NCBI GenBank assembly: GCA_021740905.1
Contig: JAIOYV010000012.1
Coordinates: 30,414 to 94,413, forward strand
Length of the DNA stretch: 64,000 nucleotides
Direction: 5' to 3'
From: Bacteroidales bacterium
Lineage (GTDB): Bacteria > Bacteroidota > Bacteroidia > Bacteroidales > M50B96
Below are positions 36,599 through 44,815 of this stretch, piece after piece. The first letter of the stretch is position 1, and each line of letters opens with the position of its first letter. The notes beneath the pieces were generated by a model that made no database searches, was not told the origin of the DNA, and saw only the letters and a program-made list of their open reading frames with translations. Position numbers and translations under genes: made by a program.

Positions 36599-36632
36599 CC
36601 TGCCTATACCGAAGCGGCTTCGCGCAGGCAGG
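36599..36632. repeat. CCTGCCT...AGGCAGG hairpin (REP-like)
   Basis: Arms CCTGCCT (36599-36605) and AGGCAGG (36626-36632) surround an inner near-palindrome, CGAAGCGGCTTCG. It forms a compact hairpin between the sulfide:quinone oxidoreductase gene and the small gene, with no T-run. Confidence 0.55.
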
Positions 36633-36675
36633 CGCAAATATTTGGATTTTTGTGATTGCGTAATCAGAAAGAAAA

Positions 36676-36834
36676 ATGGAAAAACCAAGAAGAAGAGGCT
36701 ATTATGAGGAAGCATATCCTCCCATGCCCACAAGATGGACAAGATTTTGGCGGAAAGAAGTTTTCTGGCAAACCTCAAGGTTCTTTGTGCTGAATTTTAA
36801 AATAATCAGGATAGTGGTATTGGGGCACTCGTAA
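36676..36834 (+). CDS. Small basic, aromatic-rich protein (52 residues)
   Basis: An open frame of 52 codons from ATG 36676 to TAA. It begins MEKPRRRGYYEEAYPPMPTR and continues WTRFWRKEVFWQTSRFF, then VLNFKIIRIVVLGHS. Tryptophan, tyrosine, phenylalanine and arginine are far more frequent than in random sequence, and the Y-Y-E-E-A-Y-P-P-M-P core looks protein-like. The C-terminal half is an amphipathic, membrane-associating stretch. It lies 246 bases after the sulfide:quinone oxidoreductase on the same strand. I do not know a name or function; homologues beside similar genes are my impression only. Confidence 0.6.
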   Translation: MEKPRRRGYYEEAYPPMPTRWTRFWRKEVFWQTSRFFVLNFKIIRIVVLGHS

Positions 36835-36998
36835 GAGAATGCGGTTTTACGAATTGAGTTTCGGTAGTTCATTTTGCAAAATAATAGGATTGGATTTAAC
36901 TGCCGTGAAATGCAATTTACATGGTACATTGTTCTAGGTAATTTCAAAACCTTAAATTGATAAGGTGGATTTTGTCTATCACTCGAAAGGGATTAGCA

Positions 36999-37514
36999 TT
37001 ATTCCTTTAAACGTGCATACCTAATCTCATCCCACAACTGAGCCATTTTGAAAACCGATTTCTCAAATACTCCTTCTTTTTTAAATCCACATTTTTCGAG
37101 TACCCGACACGATGCAGGATTAAACTCAAATACCCCGGTATGGATGCGGACAATGTCGAGGTTGGCGAAAGCCCATTCACAAATAAGTTGAACGGCTTGG
37201 GTGGCGATGCCTTTGTTCCAATATGGCTCTCCAATAAAGTAGCCTATCTCAGCGGATTTACGGTACACATCCTTTTCCTGGTGTATGCTGATATTTCCTA
37301 CATATTCCGATATGTATTCGATAGCAAATACTGTTTGGAGTTTTCCCGACAGGCACATTTCGATAAAGTCGATGGCGTTTTGTTTCGTATAAGGATGAGG
37401 AAAACCATCGCGCAGGTTCCGGCTAACTTTTTCGTTATTGGCCAGTTCTGCCAACCGGCCTGCATCGGCGGGTTGCAGGAGTCTCAATGTAATATCGTCT
37501 TTCTGAATTTTCAT
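36999..37514 (-). CDS. GNAT family N-acetyltransferase (RimJ/RimL-like)
   Basis: A 171-residue acetyltransferase that uses acetyl-CoA. The layout is that of RimJ/RimL GNATs: opening DDITLRLLQPADAGRLAELA, then GNISIHQEKDVYRKSAEIGYFIGEPYWNKGIATQAVQLICEW, with the acetyl-CoA loop region around GIATQAV, and a C-terminal ASCRVLEKCGFKKEG motif. The target amino group is unknown. It lies alone on the minus strand. Confidence 0.9.
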   Translation of the reverse strand: MKIQKDDITLRLLQPADAGRLAELANNEKVSRNLRDGFPHPYTKQNAIDFIEMCLSGKLQTVFAIEYISEYVGNISIHQEKDVYRKSAEIGYFIGEPYWNKGIATQAVQLICEWAFANLDIVRIHTGVFEFNPASCRVLEKCGFKKEGVFEKSVFKMAQLWDEIRYARLKE

Positions 37515-37583
37515 CTAACAGAATTTTAGGTTGAGCCAACTCCGAAAAGTTGAATACCAAAAATGCCATAAAAACGCGAACAC

Positions 37584-38420
37584 TCAAAGTAGAATTTCCA
37601 CAAATACCGCAAAATGATCGGAATAATATCTCCCCTGTTTCGAGTCGGTGAGGACAGCATATTTTTCAACAGCGACATTTCTTGAGGTGAAAATATAATC
37701 GATCCGTTTTGTAGGAGCCTCTTGAAAGTTGAACCCATTGAAAGTGGCATTGGGTCCAAAATTTACTTTGTCTGCCACGATTTTCGAATCATTCATTTCT
37801 GAGGCTAAAAACCGAATACCTTTTTCGTTTGGTTCCATATTAAAATCGCCCATAAGAAATACCGATAGATTGCCGGTATTAATTTCGTTCATCTTTTTCA
37901 AAATAAGTAAAGCACTGTTTTGTTGAGCCTCTTTACCAATATGGTCGAAATGAGTATTGAAAACATAAAACAGTTCGCCGGTTTGAAGGTTTTGAAAAAG
38001 GGCGTAAGTACATATCCTTTCCATAGAAGCATCCCAGCCTACTGATATTTTATCGGGAGTTTCGGAAAGCCAAAAAGTATGTGCTTCCTCAAAAAGGCTA
38101 ATAGTCGACTTATTGTAAAAGATAGCCGAATATTCGCCCTTTGTTTTTCCATCGTCGCGGCCCACGCCAACCCAGCCATAATCGGTAAGGCAACTATCAA
38201 GAAATATCACCTGTTGGTGCAAGCCTTCCTGTATCCCAAGTATATCAGGCTCGTAGAATTTTACTTGGTCTGCCAAATCGTTCTTGCGGGTTTCCCACCG
38301 GTTATCGCCATCGTTGGGGTTGTTGTAGCGGATGTTGTAGGTTATCAGAGTTAGAGACTGGCTGCTGCCAAGCAATACCATCATTAGAAATCCCACTACG
38401 AGGAAAACATTTTTAATCAT
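37584..38420 (-). CDS. Exported endonuclease/exonuclease/phosphatase family protein
   Basis: A 278-residue EEP-fold metal-dependent hydrolase. Signal peptide residues 1-20 (ending LLGSSQ) send it to the periplasm or outside. Motifs are TLITYNIRYNN (metal Asn), DILGIQEGLHQQ (metal Glu), NTHFDH, FLMGDFNMEPNE, and the C-terminal YYSDHFAV active-site histidine. Substrate could be a nucleic acid, phosphoinositide or sphingolipid; the sequence does not decide. Confidence 0.92.
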   Translation of the reverse strand: MIKNVFLVVGFLMMVLLGSSQSLTLITYNIRYNNPNDGDNRWETRKNDLADQVKFYEPDILGIQEGLHQQVIFLDSCLTDYGWVGVGRDDGKTKGEYSAIFYNKSTISLFEEAHTFWLSETPDKISVGWDASMERICTYALFQNLQTGELFYVFNTHFDHIGKEAQQNSALLILKKMNEINTGNLSVFLMGDFNMEPNEKGIRFLASEMNDSKIVADKVNFGPNATFNGFNFQEAPTKRIDYIFTSRNVAVEKYAVLTDSKQGRYYSDHFAVFVEILL

Positions 38421-38458
38421 CCTTTTGAACTTTGTTGAAAAAATCCAAGCTGTCTAAA

Positions 38459-39370
38459 CTATTCCAGCACAAAATGATAGGTAATTGTCCCAATTTGATC
38501 TGGGGCATTGGGCTTTGCGCTGAATTTGGCTTTGAGTGCGGCTTTCTTTGCTACATCGCAAAGGTATTCATCTAATGTGGTAGAACCCTTTACGCCGGGA
38601 TTGGCAGAAATCACATCGCCGTTGCCATTCACCCTAATCTCCACAACTACCACACCTTCTTTTTGGCTGGTGTCTTCGGGTTTCGGTAGCATTTTGCTGG
38701 TACGTCCTTCAAGGCTAAATGAGATCCCTTTGTTGCCCAGCCCTTTTCCTTCACCATGATTTTTGCTGTCGACCGATCCGGTTTCTTTGCCCTGGTTGCC
38801 TTTGTAAGTCCCTTCGCCTTCTCCGGTGCTCTTGTTTTCCGAATCGCTTTTTCCTTGTCCAAAGGTATTTTTGAACCGGTTGTTTATTTCATCAATTTTT
38901 CGCTGTTCTTCTTCTTTGGCTTTGCGTTCTTCTTCTGCAATCCTCTTTTGTTCCAGATCGGCCAGACGTTTCTTTTCAATTTCTTCCTTTATCTTATTCT
39001 CGGCCTCAATTTCTTCTTTGGTTTTCACCTTAGGCTTGGTTTCCTTTTTTGATTCAACAGCTACTGTCTTTTCAAAATCCTGGGTAAGGACTTCTTCTTT
39101 AGCTTCTTCGGGTGCCGGAGTTTGGGTTTGTTCAACAGGTGGAGGAGTGGTTTGCACTTCTTTGACAGGCTTAACAGGTGTGGAGGGTTTTGATGGTTCC
39201 ACCTGGCCACTCCCGGCTTCATCATATCCAAAATTGATAAGAATACCCTCCTCTCCGGGTAAAGGCAATGGAGTATGGAAGCCTAGTACAATCAGCAATA
39301 TCAACAATATGATATGAAAAATTGCTGTGCCAATTATTCCCCGCCGTTTATCTTTAAAGAAGTCACTCAT
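38459..39370 (-). CDS. tonB: TonB-like energy transducer
   Basis: A 303-residue periplasm-spanning energy transducer. Residues about 12-30 (IGTAIFHIILLILLIVLGF) are the single N-terminal membrane helix, containing the His typical of TonB. A Pro/Lys/Glu-rich region follows (TPPPVEQTQTPAPEEAKEE and long KEEE-K runs). The C-terminal domain (about 215-303) ends with EIRVNGNGDVISANPGV ... TITYHFVLE, as in TonB C-terminal domains of Bacteroidota. It is the last of exbB-exbD-tonB, 64 bases after exbD. Confidence 0.9.
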   Translation of the reverse strand: MSDFFKDKRRGIIGTAIFHIILLILLIVLGFHTPLPLPGEEGILINFGYDEAGSGQVEPSKPSTPVKPVKEVQTTPPPVEQTQTPAPEEAKEEVLTQDFEKTVAVESKKETKPKVKTKEEIEAENKIKEEIEKKRLADLEQKRIAEEERKAKEEEQRKIDEINNRFKNTFGQGKSDSENKSTGEGEGTYKGNQGKETGSVDSKNHGEGKGLGNKGISFSLEGRTSKMLPKPEDTSQKEGVVVVEIRVNGNGDVISANPGVKGSTTLDEYLCDVAKKAALKAKFSAKPNAPDQIGTITYHFVLE

Positions 39371-39434
39371 TTGTTATCGTTTTTCAAATTCCCTTCTTTG
39401 ATGCCTGTTAAGCATATATTCCATAAAAAATTAG

Positions 39435-39827
39435 CTATTCTTTGCTAGTTGCCAAAATCATCTTGAATTTGTTCCGTTTGGCAATATTCATCACTTTAAC
39501 CACATGCTCGATGTCGACCGTCTTATCAGCATGTAAACTGATGTACACATCCTCGTTGTTTCCTATCTTATCGATCAATTCGCGCTCCAAATTACTCAGA
39601 GCGACCGGGTTGCCTTCAATGTAATAATTCAAATCGCCGGTAATCGACACGGTTGTCAATGGCTTAGCCTTGGTTTGGTTGCTGCTCTGCGGGAGCAACA
39701 ATTTCAGGGCATTGGGATGTATCAGTGTGGATGTTACCATGAAGAAGATCAGCAAAAGAAAAACAATGTCGGTCATTGACGACATGCTAAAACTGACATT
39801 TACTTTGTTCCTTGATCGTAAGGCCAT
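39435..39827 (-). CDS. exbD: ExbD/TolR biopolymer transport protein
   Basis: A 130-residue ExbD/TolR protein. One N-terminal membrane helix (about 15-36) contains the proton-path aspartate, MTDIVFLLLIFFMVTSTL. A periplasmic domain follows, ending VVKVMNIAKRNKFKMILATSKE. Works with ExbB to couple proton flow to TonB. It starts 26 bases after the exbB stop. Confidence 0.93.
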   Translation of the reverse strand: MALRSRNKVNVSFSMSSMTDIVFLLLIFFMVTSTLIHPNALKLLLPQSSNQTKAKPLTTVSITGDLNYYIEGNPVALSNLERELIDKIGNNEDVYISLHADKTVDIEHVVKVMNIAKRNKFKMILATSKE

Positions 39828-39853
39828 TTTTAATTTTTTAAGTTTCCTAATGC

Positions 39854-40540
39854 CTAAACCGGCTCGTTTAATAGATCCATAAACTCGGTGGTGCGGGCTT
39901 CCAATTTGTTTACCACTTTCTCTACTCGTGCAACCAAAATATTATAGGCAAAGTAGGCGATAATTCCAACCGTCAACCCAGCTACTGTGGTTACCATAGC
40001 TACGTAAATACCACTCGAAAGTAAGGAAACATCAATGTTGTTACCAGCACTTGCCATGTTGTAGAAAGCCTCAATCATCCCGATTACGGTTCCAAGGAAA
40101 CCGATCATTGGAGCACCACCTGAAATCGTCCCCAATGTGGGTAAGCCTTTTTCCAGCTTCGAAATTTCGAGTTTCCCCACGTTTTCGATGGCGGCATTTA
40201 CATCGCCAAGCGATCGGCCCAAACGGCTGATGCCTTTCTCCATCATCCTGGCAACCGGGCTTTCGGTCGATTTGCACAAGGCTACTGCCGAATCCACTTT
40301 CCCTTCCAGGATGTACTCTTTGATGTTGTTCATAAAAGAGGTATCCTCTTTGGCTGCTTTCTTTATGGCAAAATACCTTTCAATAAAAATATAAACAGCA
40401 ATAATAGAGAGTACCCCGATTGGGATCATAATCCAGCCACCCTTGATGGCCAAATCAATAAACGAAAAAGTAATTTCTCCGGCTTCTTCGCCGGCAGTAC
40501 CATCACTTAGGTTAATCTGTAATAGCGTAAACACTGACAT
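39854..40540 (-). CDS. exbB: MotA/TolQ/ExbB proton channel protein
   Basis: A 228-residue proton channel subunit with three membrane helices, about residues 30-50, 140-165 and 180-205. The sequences GAPMIGFLGTVIGMIEAF and TTVAGLTVGIIAYFAYN are the conserved TolQ/ExbB helices. First gene of exbB-exbD-tonB, the module that energises outer-membrane transport. The start is ATG 40540, six bases inside a TTG-initiated longer frame. Confidence 0.94.
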   Translation of the reverse strand: MSVFTLLQINLSDGTAGEEAGEITFSFIDLAIKGGWIMIPIGVLSIIAVYIFIERYFAIKKAAKEDTSFMNNIKEYILEGKVDSAVALCKSTESPVARMMEKGISRLGRSLGDVNAAIENVGKLEISKLEKGLPTLGTISGGAPMIGFLGTVIGMIEAFYNMASAGNNIDVSLLSSGIYVAMVTTVAGLTVGIIAYFAYNILVARVEKVVNKLEARTTEFMDLLNEPV

Positions 40541-40570
40541 AATCAATTAATTAATTTTGCGCAAGTTATT

Positions 40571-40609
40571 AAAAAACGGGATACACCTTGATATAGTATA
40601 TCCCGTTTT
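40571..40609 (-). terminator. Rho-independent terminator of nhaD
   Basis: The inverted repeat AAAACGGGATA (40573-40583) with TATCCCGTTTT (40599-40609) has a T-run when read on the minus strand. It lies 36 bases past the nhaD stop and just before exbB, so exbB probably has its own promoter. Confidence 0.85.
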
Positions 40610-40644
40610 CGTAAAAAGAAATCAACAGCTTTTTCAACCTATCA

Positions 40645-42096
40645 CTAATGTCCTAATAATTGCATTTGGAAATAATATGTGGCAGCACCAGCAAGGTATC
40701 CAATCAGTGCTAATAAACTTATTTTCTTTAGGTACCATATAAAATCTATTTTTTCGAGTCCCATTGCTGCTACTCCGGCAGCTGATCCAATAATCAGGAT
40801 ACTACCACCTGTCCCGGCACAATAGGCCAGGAATTCCCAGAATACACCATCGACTACGAAGTCGGCCAAAAATCCGGTAGTGCCCGGATCCATAATCGGA
40901 TACATCCCCATTGCCCCGGCAACCAGAGGAACATTGTCTACGATGGCTGACAAAAGACCTATCAGTATATTAATAATATAAATATTATGGAATACATCAT
41001 CGAGTGAACCAGCCAAAACCGCAAGATGTCCAGCTGATTGTAAAGCCGCAACAGCGGTCAGGATACCAAGGAAAAAGAAAATGGTAGGCACGTCAACTTT
41101 GCGAAGAATACCAATAACAGTAAGTTTTCTCTTATCAACCACAGGCTTTTTGCGATGCATGATTTCGGTTGTTACCCAAATTACTCCAAGGCCAAATAAC
41201 ATGCCGAGGTATGGGGGCAAATGTGTTACTGTTTTAAAAATCGGCACAAACAACAAGGCACATACGCCCATGATCAGCAATAATCTTTGTTCAAAAGGGG
41301 AAGTGAAGTCATTGTCCTCACCATTTTCCATTGTGGGGCGTTGTATAGTACCCTTCATTGTAAAACTTAAAATAGCAAGCGGTACAACCATAGTCACCAA
41401 ACTTGGGAGAAAAACCATCATAATAATATTTCCGGCAGTAATCTGGCCTCCGATCCAAAGCATAATGGTGGTTACATCGCCAATGGGCGACCATGCCCCC
41501 CCTGCATTCGCAGCCAGAACTACCATACTGGCAAAGAACCATTTGGTTTGTTTGTCGTCGATGAGTTTTCGGAGCAGGGCAACTAATACAATTGTGGTTG
41601 TAAGGTTATCCAAAGCGGCAGACATGAAGAAGGTTAAAAAGCTAAGGATCCAAAGGAGTTTTACTTTGCTGGTAGTGGTTATTTTATCTGTAATCAGTTT
41701 GAAACCCTGGTGTTGATCGACAGTTTCAACAATGGTCATTGCTCCCAATAAGAAAAATAAGATTTCTGCAATTTCGACAAGGTGATGCTCCAAATCTTCG
41801 ACCACAAAATGGATCATATTATGACCTGTTTCAACTGTTGTATCCCAGGCTCTGTTAAAATGTCCTTCCTGAACACCTGGTTTAATAAGTTCAAGCACAT
41901 CATGGGCTTTTTCCTTCGCCATTTCCCAGGCAGGGCTTAATCCCAAGTCGAGAATTCCAGCATGATTCAAGGCATACACAGCCCAAAGAATTGTACCTGT
42001 CAACAAGGCCGAGGCAGCTTTGTCGATTTTCAACGGATGTTCAAGGGCAATCATAGTGTAACCCAGAACAAAGATAACCACCATTAATATAAACAT
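40645..42096 (-). CDS. nhaD: Na+/H+ antiporter NhaD
   Basis: A 483-residue inner-membrane sodium:proton antiporter of the NhaD/IT superfamily. About twelve hydrophobic stretches are visible. Family-type sequences include SAALDNLTTTIVLVALLRKL, NAGGAWSPIGDVTTIMLWIGG and DNVPLVAGAMGMYP. The loop between the first helices contains EHPLKIDKAASALLTG. Removes sodium from the cytoplasm, fitting a saline habitat (inference). A terminator follows; a -7 box lies upstream. Confidence 0.94.
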   Translation of the reverse strand: MFILMVVIFVLGYTMIALEHPLKIDKAASALLTGTILWAVYALNHAGILDLGLSPAWEMAKEKAHDVLELIKPGVQEGHFNRAWDTTVETGHNMIHFVVEDLEHHLVEIAEILFFLLGAMTIVETVDQHQGFKLITDKITTTSKVKLLWILSFLTFFMSAALDNLTTTIVLVALLRKLIDDKQTKWFFASMVVLAANAGGAWSPIGDVTTIMLWIGGQITAGNIIMMVFLPSLVTMVVPLAILSFTMKGTIQRPTMENGEDNDFTSPFEQRLLLIMGVCALLFVPIFKTVTHLPPYLGMLFGLGVIWVTTEIMHRKKPVVDKRKLTVIGILRKVDVPTIFFFLGILTAVAALQSAGHLAVLAGSLDDVFHNIYIINILIGLLSAIVDNVPLVAGAMGMYPIMDPGTTGFLADFVVDGVFWEFLAYCAGTGGSILIIGSAAGVAAMGLEKIDFIWYLKKISLLALIGYLAGAATYYFQMQLLGH

Positions 42097-42453
42097 AATC
42101 TTTTGTTATTTAATTAGTTAATTTAGAATCCTTATTATTTAAATTGTCGGCAAATATAGATATGTTGATTAATATATAGAACGGGATGTTCTAATTTAGA
42201 AACATTAAAAGGTGCGTGGAGCTCAGGCCTACTGTGCTGAAGCTTCGAGGGTAAAAGCTTAGAAGTTCTGAGTTGGAAAGTTCAAATATGTGTTGAGCCA
42301 ACTTGAAATAGCTTTTGATTCGTTATCATATACATGAAGTATTTTGCAAATGCGTATCCATTGCTCCACCACTCCGATACTCAATTGCTTCAGCAGAGAA
42401 CTTTGACTAAAAAAAACAGAGCTATCTATTTCTGCTGAACTTTTGATCCCAAC
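42097..42453. other. Intergenic region with degenerate repeats
   Basis: 357 bases without a gene. It holds a TAnnTTTG box for nhaD, an AGTTCTGAGTTGGAAAGTTC copy (about 42268-42287) related to the element at 1050-1200, and CCATTGCTCCACCACTCCGA (about 42359), related to the 14160 element. Confidence 0.55.
42151..42158 (-). promoter_or_regulatory. Putative -7 box (TATATTTG on the minus strand) for nhaD
   Basis: Exact TAnnTTTG match 54 bases before the nhaD start codon. No -33 motif is obvious. Confidence 0.45.
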
Positions 42454-43152
42454 CTATTCATCCTCGGCCAATCGCTTTCGCAATTCGCTCTTCAAAGTCT
42501 GTCGTTGGGACTTGAATTTTTTGTTTTCAATCGGGGGTTTAAAATCGCTTCCCGTGAAAACTCGTACTGGATTTGCTCGATCTAATTTTTGATTATGCTG
42601 GACTGATTTCAGGTGCTCCTGTTTCCTGTTCAATGTTTCTATTTTAAGCATGTTTAAAAGCCGCTCTTTTGCTTTTTTCCTATTCTGAATTTGAGAACGA
42701 CTATCGCTTGCCACAACCGAAAGTCCTGTTGGCGTGTGTGTTGCCCGAATGGCCGTGCTTACTTTGTTTACATGCTGGCCTCCCGGCCCACTTGCACGGA
42801 TTGCCTGATAGGCAATATCTTTCTCACTAATTTGAAATTCTTCCTCAGCAAGTTCTATTTTTTGAATCCCAACAAACCAGCTTTTACTTTTTAAATCTCT
42901 TTTGAGCTGACTTTCTCCATTCCATTGTACTGTCCCAGCCCAGCTTTTTACGAATTCATCCAGATGTGCGGCCTCCAATTGTATGCTTGCCGAAAGGAGG
43001 GCGCCGTTTTCTTCCCCTTCTTCACGGTGCAACACGGTGGTCTCAATTCCTTTCCCCCTGGCTTCATCCATCAAGATTTTTAGGATTTGGGCTACTACCC
43101 AGGTGCTTTCGACCGGACCATTTCCTGATGTTATTTGCAGTATCTGTGTCAT
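42454..43152 (-). CDS. prfH: Peptide chain release factor H (PrfH)
   Basis: A 232-residue release-factor-like protein with the class I GGQ motif at residues 124-126 (RASGPGGQHVNKVST). It lacks the long N-terminal codon-recognition domains of RF1 and RF2. Specific PrfH features are the opening QITSGNGPVE and the tail RVFTGSDFKPP. PrfH is described as acting on ribosomes with damaged 16S rRNA decoding sites and is commonly paired with the RNA ligase RtcB2 (family knowledge). No rtcB gene is adjacent here. The neighbours on the same strand are a metallophosphatase (78 bases upstream) and a DksA-like gene. Confidence 0.9.
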   Translation of the reverse strand: MTQILQITSGNGPVESTWVVAQILKILMDEARGKGIETTVLHREEGEENGALLSASIQLEAAHLDEFVKSWAGTVQWNGESQLKRDLKSKSWFVGIQKIELAEEEFQISEKDIAYQAIRASGPGGQHVNKVSTAIRATHTPTGLSVVASDSRSQIQNRKKAKERLLNMLKIETLNRKQEHLKSVQHNQKLDRANPVRVFTGSDFKPPIENKKFKSQRQTLKSELRKRLAEDE

Positions 43153-43229
43153 TTCAATTCTTATTATAACAATAGTTCATCTTGTAGACGAAGAGAAAGA
43201 AGAGAAAGGTGTTTCCAAAAGAACAAAAC

Positions 43230-43892
43230 CTACACAAAAAACAATTTCATGGAATTTACTTCAATACCAGTAAGCCTTCCAAATCCAAGCCTGTCGGCAT
43301 ATACACAACCTGTATCGAGATCGATTACCGGATAATTGGTCCGTACCCGATTAATGCAGTTGGCAACTGTTATCGGGCAATGGCCATGAACAATGATTTT
43401 GTTTTTCAACTTGGGATGCGAATACTTATCCCTGCATCGCCAAACCATCGAATATTTCTCTTCGAATGGTTTCTTTAAAGTGTCGTTAAACCCGGCGTGA
43501 ACAAACAGAAAGTCTGAATACTTATAATAGAAAAGTAGATTCTTGAAGAATTGAATATACTTGCGATCCATATCCTTCAGCGATTTTATGCCAAAGCTTT
43601 TCAATGTTTCTGTACCCCCACTTTGCAACCACCGCTCTAAATGGATCTTTTTATTTCGCGATTCCAAGAGCATCGCTTCGTGATTGCCCATCAAGGCTAC
43701 TACATCAAAACCCTCGTATTGCAGTTCCAAAATGTAATCAACTACCTCTTTGCTTTTTTGTCCCTTGTTAATATAGTCCCCAAGCAAAATGAGTTTATCG
43801 TTTTTTGTAAGTTCAAATTTCTTCTCAATCAAAGTTCGGAGCGCATCATAGCACCCGTGAATATCCCCTATGGCAAATACCCTGTCAATCAT
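43230..43892 (-). CDS. Calcineurin-like metallophosphatase (PrpA/serine-threonine phosphatase type)
   Basis: A 220-residue metallophosphoesterase with all family motifs: GDIHGCYDALRTL, LLGDYINKG, LMGNHEAML, VHAGFND and VHGHCPITV, which supply the metal-binding Asp, His, Asn and His. Resembles bacterial PrpA/PrpB protein phosphatases and bis(5'-nucleosyl)-tetraphosphatases; these cannot be separated from sequence alone. It lies 14 bases after the DksA-like gene and 77 bases before prfH, so all three may be one transcript. Confidence 0.92.
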   Translation of the reverse strand: MIDRVFAIGDIHGCYDALRTLIEKKFELTKNDKLILLGDYINKGQKSKEVVDYILELQYEGFDVVALMGNHEAMLLESRNKKIHLERWLQSGGTETLKSFGIKSLKDMDRKYIQFFKNLLFYYKYSDFLFVHAGFNDTLKKPFEEKYSMVWRCRDKYSHPKLKNKIIVHGHCPITVANCINRVRTNYPVIDLDTGCVYADRLGFGRLTGIEVNSMKLFFV

Positions 43893-43906
43893 ACTCCAGT
43901 GATAAG

Positions 43907-44230
43907 CTAATTAGCACAGGTTACACAATATAGGCTTTCGGGCCTGAACAATATCCTTCCTATAGGGATTTCCCTTTTGCATTTTAGGCAAAGGCCAAAA
44001 TCGGGTGTCCCCAATTGAGAAAACACCCGCTCCAGGTTTTTTAATTTTTCTTCAGCCTGCCGCAGCGAAGCCTCTATTACGCTTTTATTGTTGATGGCAT
44101 CCATGCGCGAAATTCGCCCAATTGCTACATCAGGCGCAATGGGTTTGGTCAAATCCTTATATTCCTCTATTAACTTCTTGGTCTTTGAAATTTCGTTGAG
44201 GAGGTTTTGTTTTATGTTGTTTGTTTCCAA
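43907..44230 (-). CDS. TraR/DksA-type zinc-finger protein, TTG start
   Basis: A 107-residue DksA/TraR C4-type protein. The N-terminal two-thirds is a coiled-coil-like, Lys/Glu-rich helix. The C-terminal zinc finger reads CLKCKREIPIGRIL ... SLYCVTC, with four cysteines. DksA-type proteins bind RNA polymerase and modify initiation (family knowledge); here the helix tip lacks an obvious DxxDxA motif. No ATG is available upstream in frame before a stop, so the start is TTG 44230 or a position further in. Confidence 0.82.
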   Translation of the reverse strand: METNNIKQNLLNEISKTKKLIEEYKDLTKPIAPDVAIGRISRMDAINNKSVIEASLRQAEEKLKNLERVFSQLGTPDFGLCLKCKREIPIGRILFRPESLYCVTCAN

Positions 44231-44463
44231 TTTGAAATTGTCTTTGCTATAAGTTGTACTTTAGTTCACCAAGGTTTCCTATTTGTCTTCAGACATGAAG
44301 TAAAACCAAATGCCAAATCTTTTAAATTGGCAGGCAAAATTAAACAACTTAACCAAACCATCATTAAGATATTATTTTGGTTCATAATCAAAATTTAGCT
44401 CGATCATATCGAGATATTTGGTTATAATCAAGTATTCTGTTTAAAATACTTCTTCGATTTTTA

Positions 44464-44471
44464 TAAATTTG
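44464..44471 (+). promoter_or_regulatory. Putative -7 box (TAAATTTG) before antitoxin gene
   Basis: TAnnTTTG match 18 bases before ATG 44490. This would give a very short leader. Confidence 0.35.
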
Positions 44472-44489
44472 GGTCAAGAAAATGAAATT

Positions 44490-44726
44490 ATGACAACTTT
44501 GGAATTGAAAAACTTCCTGTTTCTCAGAATTGCTGCGATTGATGATTTTTCACTTTTAAATAATTTAAGAGACCTTCTTGAAAGAAAATCAGAAAGCAAA
44601 ATCTATCAAACAAGTGCGGAGCAAAAGGCACAAATCAAGGAAGCACAGGCGCAAATCCGGAATGGGGAATTTTATACGGAAGAATTTGTTGAATCGGAAG
44701 TAGAATTATGGCTCAACGAAAAATAA
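44490..44726 (+). CDS. Antitoxin-like protein of a type II toxin-antitoxin pair
   Basis: A 78-residue protein resembling the antitoxins that precede RelE/ParE toxins in Bacteroidota. It has a helical middle (FSLLNNLRDLLERKSES) and the C-terminal motif IRNGEFYTEEFVESEVELWL, close to the widespread 'GEFYTEEEVDKEVEKWL' pattern. The ATG at 44490 is used; a TTG-initiated frame begins 21 bases earlier. The toxin reading frame overlaps its 3' end (44708) but is broken after about 12 recognisable residues, so this gene may be a solitary antitoxin. Confidence 0.78.
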   Translation: MTTLELKNFLFLRIAAIDDFSLLNNLRDLLERKSESKIYQTSAEQKAQIKEAQAQIRNGEFYTEEFVESEVELWLNEK

Positions 44727-44815
44727 TTTGGTCGTCACGTGCGGCAGGGGAGCAGCGATTAGGGAAGGTGATATCCATTTTTTCATCTTTGGCCCCAACT
44801 TGCAGAGCCAGCTGA
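44708..44815 (+). pseudogene. Truncated RelE/ParE-type toxin remnant
   Basis: ATG 44708 lies inside the antitoxin gene, the usual overlap for toxin genes in such pairs. It encodes MAQRKIIWSSRA, matching the toxin family's typical opening 'MAKR.IIWS.RA'. The reading then departs from the family and stops after 35 codons. The catalytic core is absent, so a deletion or replacement has removed the toxin. Confidence 0.6.

Noticed and set aside
41081..41716. Plus-strand open frame of 211 codons
   Set aside because: Antisense to nhaD, with a highly biased hydrophilic/serine composition and no recognisable motif.
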